This document shows positions 56,754 through 64,000 of a stretch of 64,000 nucleotides of DNA, in pieces. The position numbers and the translations under genes were made by a program. The notes under the pieces were generated by a model that did not search any database, had not been told where the DNA came from, and worked only from the letters and a program-made list of their open reading frames with translations. How positions within the stretch are numbered: position 1 is the stretch's first letter; the number at the start of each line of letters is the position of its first letter. The stretch comes from Periplaneta americana. Its lineage: Eukaryota > Arthropoda > Insecta > Blattodea > Blattidae. The DNA lies in NCBI RefSeq assembly GCF_040183065.1, contig NC_091123.1, forward strand, positions 106,614,821 to 106,678,820, written 5' to 3'.

Positions 56754-57110
56754 TATATTGTACCTTCAAGACTCATTGCAGTTTTTAGTTCTTATATGTA
56801 GGGTACTTTGCCAACATGTCTTCCTGTGTGAGTCTTTCATAGATTGGTTTCACTGCTCTAACAGTATCAATATGGAATCCTTTTTCAGGTTTATATTTGC
56901 CCAATTCATTTGCCTTGGCCTGCTGATAGGAACACCAACTGTCTTTTCCTTCAGAACACGTCCCGTGGAATGGTTGATTCTTATAGGATGACAAACGAAA
57001 GAATGTGGCCCGTATTGTCATTTTCGCAGCTGTTAATTTTCCCCTATCACCCAATTTTTTTTCCTGGACTAATTTTCTTAGAGCTAGTCTCTTTTGATAA
57101 TGGCCTATAC

Positions 57111-57569
57111 ATTCTAGTTTGTTTATGTTTTACCGAATACAGCCAAAAAAAAAAAAAAAACCTGGTAAATTCAGAAGGAAAAATTTGGAAATAATAGAAA
57201 CATCAAGTCCAGTTCACAGCCATGTCCCCTACCAGCCAGAATCTGCGTGCACCAGTCTTTTAAAATATATATATATATTTTTTTGTTATTAGGGCAGCAG
57301 AACAATCATAAATGATATATTTTCTGAAACTAGACACATCAGACTTTCAAATGACACCAAAAAAAAAAATTGAAACTTTGGTAAAAAAAAAAGTCATTTC
57401 AAACGTTTATGCATACCTTAAGTGTAATCTACAATGGAAAAATTCTCATTAATTTTCAACCTGTTTTGTTAAGGGAAATTTCGGTAAAAGTTTCTGAATG
57501 AATACAAAGCAAACGGTAAGTATTAATAGTACTGTGACATACATTTTAAATTACTTTTGCTGTATATAA
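57111..57569. other. AT-rich sequence, nothing recognised
   Basis: Contains several A runs and a TA-repeat stretch near 57266-57280. Confidence 0.4.
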
Positions 57570-58400
57570 CATCCTCCTAAAGGTAAACATGTCTATAATG
57601 TGTTGATGGAACGATTTTGGCAATTGTTTCCAATATCTTCCGTATTTTAAAACCTGGCAACTCTAGTACTAAGACAACAAACTAAGGAAACTTTATTACA
57701 ATGTCTGCCAACCTTGTTTGTTACTGAAATTGAAATAATAATTGAGCAAGAGAGATAAAAAAAATTCTCAGAGTACAAACATATTTAATAATCACTCTAA
57801 TTAATGAAAATAGAAAAAAAAATTGAGATGAAATTTTAAAAGTAATTGCAAGCATACTTTAATGATAATATTAAAAATATATTTAAGAAAAATTAATATG
57901 CAGATATAGCAAAGTCAGTGTAGTGTAGCCTAAGTGGTGTATATAGTATCCTAACATCAAACATCACATTTATATAAGATCTTGAGAAGCAGGCACCTTT
58001 AGTCAGATTCTAATTCCAATGCTCGAGATTTTGAAGCAGACAGTATCTTGAATCGTCTCAAGTTAGCAGATACACAATGCTCTTCGAAGCCAGTTCACAA
58101 TAGAAAGTATTGTTAGACTGTTGTTTTTTTCTTGACCTAAACATATTCGCAAGTGATTCTTGATCATCTTCAGTCTACTGAACCCACATTCACCAGATGC
58201 TACACTAATGGGGAGAGTGATGAAAAGTCTTAAACATGTTGAAAACCTAACTACTATTTCAATAATATGTGATTTAAAAGAATTCTTCTTTCACCTAAAA
58301 AACGTTTTCTGAATATTTTGTGCCCTCCTCTCCTTAAAAAATCTAAAAATTGGGCTGGGCCCCCCATTCAAGTGATGTCTGTCCCCCCTACAGGCGGTCC
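57570..58400 (-). pseudogene. hAT transposase C-terminal relic (ZMYM1-like)
   Basis: The - strand near 58250-58080 reads RFSTCLRLFITLPISV, ASGECGFSRLKMIKNHLRIC and LGQEKNNSLTILSIVNWLRR, the C-terminal dimerisation block of ZMYM-related hAT proteins (ERSFSKLKLIKN-like). Upstream and downstream coding is decayed. CTACAGGCGGTCC near 58388 resembles hAT terminal sequence. Boundaries are approximate. Confidence 0.5.
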
Positions 58401-58403
58401 TGA

Positions 58404-58479
58404 CCCCATACTAGTTGGATGATCATTCACGTTTGCCGTTCTGCCCCCATACTAATTGGATGATCATTCACGTTTGCTG
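58404..58479. repeat. Two-copy tandem repeat, 41-bp period
   Basis: CCCCATACTA-TTGGATGATCATTCACGTTTG occurs at 58404-58438 and 58445-58479 with two differences. Confidence 0.75.
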
Positions 58480-61400
58480 ATTGGCCTTAGCCCTTTATGG
58501 GCTGTCATGCTACAGATGATTTATTTTATTATTCTTTGGGCATTTTTCGTGACTTGAGTAGCAGCTATGTTTGCCATTAGATCCAATGTGAATTGAAATC
58601 TAGCCAAGGGAAATAAATTTTCAAGCATTGTAAAAAAAAAGAAAAAGATCAGCATGGTATTGCTTATGGAAGTAAAACTACAGGTTCCATTTCTGGTACA
58701 CAAAAGAACATTCCTGAATAACTGCTCTAGGCAAAACTATGCCATTTCTCATCCAGATCAAACATTCAACTCTGCTATTGTCTATTAGACATTACCACTG
58801 CCCTCATCATTTTTAAGTGGTTATTTTACGATGAGAAAGAAGGAAGGTACATGACTATGTATCCATTCATTCCTACAATTTTATAATTTTTTAAGGACTT
58901 CAAGCTCACATTCCAAACCTAACAAAATAAGATAATGAGGCGAAAGAGAAGTATTTATGACGAAATAGATTCCCTTCACGTAATTTCCATTTAACCAACA
59001 AATATCCACTGTAATCATATAATTATCTCCAAATAATCGTAGAAGTCAATCAGTGTCATTAGATATACTTAATTAAATTATGAATAAGTAATAATTAACC
59101 TCACATTATTAATAAAAAATATTCAAGAGCAATGACATCATTTGACGGAAGTTCGGCAACATCCCTATTCGGCAAGGTTCGTGGCTTGCTGTTTGACGTG
59201 ATGGGAGGAAATTTAGTGACTACAGACGTTAACTTTTCCAAGAACGACGACAGTGCTGAAGGTGCACAGATCTGATAGTACAACTATAACTGTGTGAAGA
59301 TAGTTGAATTATTTTACTACCAGCCATTTGCTACATTCCAAGGAATAATTTAATCACTTAGTTTTTTAGATTCATTGTTTCCAAGGATTATTTGGATATT
59401 TATAATTTTTTTCACTTAAAAATTTTTGCAGCCCCCCCCCCCCAATTTTTTGGGGTGTTATGTGATAGTATTGCATTTCGTTACTTTAGTCACACTAGAT
59501 TTACTGTAAAAATTTCAAAGAAATTGGTTAAAAAATGACGATTTTTAGCCAAAACGTTAATATATGCATATCTTAAAATACCTATGTAATTAGAATAACT
59601 TTCATAACACTATTCATAGTTATCATTTAAATAAATTACTGGAGAAAATATTATCAAATACGTGAGACAGGAGACTGGCGAAAATGTGGGTAAAAACAGG
59701 AGGACCCATAAAATATGGGAGACCTGACAACCCTACTTCAGTACTGTACTTAAGTTACAGAATTTCAAAATTCATTAAAATAACTGCGGAGGGGGCCCTG
59801 ATGGGGTAACATGTGATCAGCACGACAGAGAAGAATACATTCAAATAAAATTACATGAAGGTATTGCGTTCAAAGTGTTAAGTGAAAAATACTACAAGAA
59901 CATAATAAAAGGGACTTGTTTTATTTTTAAGACTGAAAAAGTTACATTCACAGAAATGTTTAAATATTTTTAAAATTACAATGAAAACATAATCATGTCA
60001 TGATATGACCCCACCGAATTTTAAACATGTCTAATACATAAGAAAAACAATTTATAAATACAATCTGTCATGAAATAGATCTATATTCATATTGCCACAG
60101 TGCCCATCTAATTGCGATTAAGTTTATGTCTAGAATGAACAGCAAAATACTAACATTCCTACAATATTCACATAAGTACTTATAAATATACATTAAAATG
60201 GCAAAATATGAACTGATAACATGTATATGAAATCAATTATTCGTATTTTTACATTTAGCATAAAATAGTGGGGTCTCTTACCATTCTTGTAACAGTGTAC
60301 ACGTAAGTTTTAACACTTCCATAGATATGACTATATGTAGTATGTGTATTATTTACATGCAAAAAGAGTTTGGTGGGAATATAACAACTGATAACCAGGT
60401 TAGGTTAGCTTAGTTTATTTTTCCCTTGGCACCATTCAGGAAAAGGGGAAACTGCAATGTGACAACTACGTAAGTAATTATATTTACATCAATAGTAGGA
60501 TCACTGTAATTGCAATTTGCTATTACAGTATCCCATTCCAAATCATATAACAATATAAGAACACAATGCGTACAGATTATATACTCTGTTCGGGAAGTAA
60601 TACTTATGAGTGCATAGAAGGCTGAAAGAGTGTTTCAACTGTCTTCTAATACATAAAAAGGACCTACAATTGACATTGTTTGTCTCGCTCTTCTAAACAC
60701 ACAACATATTCTTCTCCCCTTCAAACACATGACTAGGTCTACCTATCATCTTGCCTCTATTTATCTATTTTCCAATGCAACCCCCCCTTCCCACAAAGAA
60801 AAAAATACAAAACTGAAACTATGACATAACTGGATCCAATATTTCAAGGTCCCTACTGTAACAATTTATAGTCACCTGAAGTTATATCCCCAATTCCTAT
60901 CATGAATTACTAACAATAGTATACATTGTCTTTTCTTGCAAATGAGCCAAGAGGGAGAGAAAACTTCACACTTATTTGATATTATAAGAGAAAAAAATTC
61001 CCTCAACCACACAAATTTAATGAATGACAACAATGGATACATTTATATTAGTGCAAAAAGTATTTTGAGATGGAAGAATAAATATTTCATGCTTAAAATG
61101 ACTCACTTGAGATTTATAATATGGGAAAGCTAACACAAATGATTCGAAAAAATGGCATATATTTGAAAATGTACAGAAGCCAGTAGAAAATTCCGTCTAT
61201 GTAATAGAGTTAATTTTAAACATGCGAAGACTTTCAGAACTGTACAATGTAAATTGCTGCACAACCATTAAATGCTCCTAACATAGGAGACATCTTATGG
61301 ACTGCAGAATGATAACAATTACTTTACAGAACTAAATTTCAATATTACTGCAACACTGGTCCATGTATATATTAAAAAGAACGTGCTGGAAAAAAGATTT

Positions 61401-61522
61401 AACAGGAGTAATCTTCAGAGAAAACTAACATCCAAAAAGACATGGTATTATGAGATACAAGAGATGAAAACAGCAGCAGGTTCATTCTTCGAAAGTCTTG
61501 AACTTGAGAATGAAATATAAAA
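58480..61522. other. Intergenic sequence and probable calcineurin B 3' UTR
   Basis: AT-rich, without a recognised transposon. The part nearest 61522 must hold the 3' UTR of the calcineurin B gene; its end cannot be fixed (several TTTATT sites on the + strand are possible - strand poly(A) signals). A 12-C run lies at 59432-59443. Confidence 0.4.
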
Positions 61523-61570
61523 TTACACATCCACAACCATCTTTTTGTGTATGTCTGTATTTCCAACCAC
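61523..61570 (-). CDS. CanB: Calcineurin subunit B, last coding exon
   Basis: - strand exon after a TTTTTCAG acceptor. It encodes VVGNTDIHKKMVVDV and the stop (TAA at 61523-61525). HKKMVVDV is the invariant C-terminus of calcineurin B. Phase 0 with the preceding exon (…FEEFCS-VVG). The usual residues after VVG are GLDIHKK, so Asn-Thr is a small local difference. Confidence 0.9.
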   Translation of the reverse strand: MVGNTDIHKKMVVDV

Positions 61571-61707
61571 CTGAAAAAGGTAATACATAGTTTGTAAAAT
61601 TGCAAAAACATTCATACTATCACTTTTAACTGAAATGAAATTATTACTTTCAGAGAAGTTTTCTTTTGTGATCAAAAAAATATAAGTGACGAAGCAGTCT
61701 TACTTAC

Positions 61708-61830
61708 AGAACAGAATTCTTCGAAGTTAATTTTCCCATCTTCATCCCTATCTGCAAATAGAATTGTCTTGTCTACAATTTGCTGAAGCTGTGTGTCCTT
61801 CAAGTTATTTCCCACCATCATTTTCAGCAC
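61708..61830 (-). CDS. CanB: Calcineurin subunit B, penultimate exon (EF-hand 4)
   Basis: A 41-codon phase-0 exon between an ACCAACAG acceptor and a TCT-GTAAGT donor. It encodes [40 protein letters not shown] and S. This is the end of EF-hand 3 and the fourth EF-hand, with calcium ligands in [12 protein letters not shown]. Calcineurin B is the Ca2+-binding regulatory subunit of the calmodulin-dependent phosphatase calcineurin. A 137-bp intron separates it from the last exon. Upstream exons lie beyond the right edge of the window. Confidence 0.93.
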
Positions 61831-61966
61831 CTGTTGGTAAAAAGTATTCAATAAAAGTGCTGTTAGTAAGAAAGTAACATAAGAATGTCAATGAAAGTGA
61901 AAGTTTGAAGGAATTTAAAATTTTCATTGTACTTTACTTAAACAATATCGCTGTTTTAGTAATTTA

Positions 61967-62240
61967 CAACTGTGATCTTGTTTAACTTTCATCAATTTTT
62001 ATTTGTTATGGGACCTGGCTCGGACCTCACAGAATGAAGGGGTGACTGTGGAATAGCTATTAGTGAATGGTGATAATAATGGTGAGGGGGAGAGAGAAAA
62101 AAAAAAAGGAAAATATCGATAAAAACTCCTAAGCACCCTCTTTGTTCACCACATATTTCAACTTGACCCAAATGGAGATCGAACACAGATCGCCATGGTG
62201 GAAGGCAGAGAAGCAAACCACTCAGCCATAGGTGAAAAGC
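61967..62240 (-). mobile_element. SINE family 3 copy with 14-bp target duplication
   Basis: On the - strand the head near 62232 reads CCTATGGCTGAGTGGTTTGC (A box TGGCTGAGTGG) and GTTCGATCTCCATTTGGGT (B box), a tRNA-Ser/Leu-like promoter. The rest is an unrelated body ending near 61970. The perfect repeat GTTTTAGTAATTTA flanks it (61953-61966 and 62241-62254). It lies in the calcineurin B intron upstream of the 61830 exon, same strand as the gene. Confidence 0.85.
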
Positions 62241-62254
62241 GTTTTAGTAATTTA

Positions 62255-63060
62255 TGTTAAAGAAGTTCAATATAGATCTCTGTAGTACATTTGTAAAAGA
62301 CGAAGAATCTGAATAATTTTGATATTTCAACTTCAAAATTATAGTGCTTTATACACTTTACAATCATTTATGGAGTATGGGTTTTGAAGAAGAACTTCGT
62401 AATTGTAATCATTTATGTGCCCATCAACTTTGTCCCTTAAATTAATTATTACTGATATGCCAAAACTTCTGTGACAGACCTAAAAAGACGAGCACTAGTG
62501 TAATTAACCTATTTACCTGCTGGGATGTGGTAGTGCCCCACTACAAGCCTTTCAGCAAGAGTACATTTATGATACTTGTGTTGGTTACTCTGTTTTCATG
62601 TCTGATAAATATACATAAAATCATATGGGTTGCAAGGAGTAGTGAAGTGCATATCATCACCTCTCCTACTCAAATCCCATCTTCACATACCCGTGGCGCA
62701 ACCTGTTCTTAACAAACGAGGCTCTGGGACCTAGTCACAGCAGTATAACTGTTTCATAAAAATGGAAGAAATGCTATTTCAGCATGCTGACCTGTCATGA
62801 CATTCATAAGCATCCCCTAAGTGGTGAAGATGGGATATAGTCGGTGGCATTGTCCGGCTAGGTCATATGGACTCACTAACCAACAGCAAGTGTGATCCTC
62901 CAAACAGCTTGGAGGGGTTGCAAGTAGGTGATATAACCGCCATAACATAAAAATATGGTGCCTACATTGAAATGGTTATACTTTTTGCAACATCATTTTT
63001 TTTATATTGGAGAGCAAGAGAGTTAACTGATTTTCTGCCAAGAACTCAATGTTAACATTA
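62255..63060. other. Calcineurin B intron sequence, nothing recognised
   Basis: No recognised repeat or splice-bounded exon. A moderately GC-rich segment at 62770-62940 may be a further repeat, without a partner in the window. Confidence 0.35.
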
Positions 63061-63068
63061 GTTATCAA

Positions 63069-64000
63069 TAGAGCCCGGATGTTTAGGGATTTATAACAGT
63101 TAAAATAGGAGGGCAAAAAAGGCAATAAAAACTTAAAAAAGAAAGGCACAATGAAATTTGAAAAATACATTATAAATTTTAAAAAGGCATAAGTTAAAAT
63201 AATTAATTCGGCAATAAATTTAAATTATGTCAACATAACTCAACTTATTGGTTGCACATTACCACAAGGTATTGTTGTAAACGAGGCATAATATATTTTA
63301 GCAATAAATTATATCGTTTCACATTTTTACTGGTTGCACATTACCACAAGGTATTGTTGTAGACACTCTTGTGCCAAACTTTGCATATCTGAAACAAGTT
63401 AATGTAGATGGACTTATGTTTGCCACAATTGTAGAATCACCTTTCATTATTTCACAAATTTTTTTTATTGTTATCAAGCCAGTATTAGCAGACATTACAC
63501 GTTTACACTTCTCACTAATGGCATTTCCCACTTCACCTGGTATGGCTTCAAGTTGATGCACAGTTTCTTCCACTATCTTCATTGATGCCACAAGTGATTC
63601 TCCCCTTTTTTAAAGTTTTGTGATAGTTTCAGGCAAGTTAGCATAATGAACTACTATGAACGACAAGCTATTGCGAACACTGACATTAGGACCTACTTAG
63701 TAATTTTTCACTTCGCGAATGGATGCAGCTTCATCTTCAGAAGAGTGCAGCAACAACCTCACTTAAGTTTTCGAAGTTGTCAGCGTAGTACAGGGCAGCA
63801 GAAATCTATGTCCCCCATCTTCTTAAAATGAGCTCTGGAGGCAAAGCAGGTCCAGGGGCAAGAGTCTTGAAGAGTTGAATTCGAGATGGTGCTTTGAGAA
63901 AAATGTTATTTATATTGGATATTAATTTCTCTACATCAGGAAATAAACTGCAAATCTCTTCTGCTATTCTGTGAAAACCATGTGCCAAACACGTTGGGTG
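63069..64000 (-). mobile_element. hAT element running off the right edge
   Basis: It starts TAGAGCCCGGATGTTTAGGG, the terminus of the 25765 hAT family, directly after GTTATCAA (63061-63068), the presumed target duplication. The - strand holds transposase pieces: AHGFHRIAEEICSLFPDVEK and LISNINNIFLKAPSRIQLFK, LILRRWGT (63988-63806), and EETVHQLEAIPGEVGNAIS (63591-63319). These align with the middle of the intact 10501-11985 transposase. The C-terminal VERSFS block is missing. A perfect 30-bp direct repeat occurs at 63250-63279 and 63332-63361. Confidence 0.75.
63319..63988 (-). pseudogene. hAT transposase pieces (same family as 10501-11985)
   Basis: Two open pieces: 63988-63806 (continuing past the edge into the N-terminal side) with the conserved AHGFHRIAE and RRWGT motifs, and 63591-63319 matching the region just before the dimerisation domain (GEVGNAISEKCKRVMSANTG, KGDSTIVANISP). 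The part between them is out of frame. The second piece ends TTIPCGNVQPVKM instead of the expected C-terminus, apparently by a deletion. Confidence 0.72.

Larger units (their letters stand above)
55141..57110 (-). pseudogene. Mutator-like transposase-related relic, split by a mariner
   Basis: The - strand right of the mariner (57054-56785) reads FFRLSSYKNQPFHGTCSEGK, DSWCSYQQAKANELGKY and VKPIYERLTQEDMLAKYPTY. Left of it (about 55412-55150, frames mixed) follow CPKGTCMGLLTLKLGVMDAV, CHFNCGNKVEAEIVKMMGI and a Lys-rich end. The C-x-G-x-SWC-x-Y...GVMDAV-x-xFN pattern is that of a repetitive insect protein family I associate with the Mutator-like domain (PF20700-type). The mariner at 55422-56753 interrupts it between the two parts. 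Confidence 0.5.

Overview
This window is animal nuclear DNA, almost certainly insect and most likely cockroach or termite (Blattodea). The basis is AT-rich, intron-containing DNA packed with arthropod-type non-LTR retrotransposons, mariner/Tc1, hAT, pogo and Mutator-like elements, plus a tRNA-derived SINE whose body I associate with cockroach sequence. No operons, rRNA or CRISPR arrays are present. The lineage is inferred from repeat content and is not proven here.

Two host genes are supported by splice sites, matching intron phases and family motifs. The 3' part of an angel-type gene (CCR4/nocturnin-like endonuclease/exonuclease/phosphatase family) runs on the + strand: exons at 12845-12987, 28537-28665 and 29363-29531. 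The first intron is 15.5 kb and filled with transposons. The last two coding exons of calcineurin subunit B run on the - strand (61830-61708 and 61570-61523). The two genes are convergent, about 32 kb apart, and both continue outside the window on their 5' sides.

Layout. 1-8620: two nested LINEs on the - strand; a 5'-truncated element with an SGNH-type ORF1 remnant sits inside a LOA-like element with ORF1 (DUF4780-like), endonuclease, reverse transcriptase and RNase H. 8.8-12.5 kb: a pogo-like MITE, SINE pieces and a complete hAT transposon with an open 494-codon transposase. 13-28.5 kb (angel intron): SINEs, deleted mariners, LINE relics, a pogo/psq-type exon beside half a THAP exon, three hAT derivatives and a Tc1. 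29.8-36.3 kb: a deleted hAT, a Tigger-like element with a LINE tail inside, and two very short LINE insertions. 36.3-44.5 kb: a Tc1/mariner-like element, an unclassified DDE transposon relic, another Tc1/mariner relative and FLYWCH fragments. 46.4-47.4 kb: a candidate solo LTR. 49-52.7 kb: LINE and mariner relics and a MITE with two CTCF-like motifs. 53.6-57.1 kb: a Tc1-like relic and a Mutator-like relic split by an intact mariner. 58-64 kb: a hAT tail, the calcineurin B exons, a SINE in the calcineurin intron, and a hAT that runs off the right edge.

I found no multi-gene novel system. The most notable signals are: two potentially autonomous DNA transposons with intact ends and open transposases (hAT 10264-12459, mariner 55422-56753); repeated hAT insertion into the same palindromic 8-mer GTTATAAC; an unclassified DDE element with complex inverted ends; a 37-nt LINE insertion with a perfect target duplication; and an accidental RNase H-esterase chimeric reading frame at a nested LINE junction.
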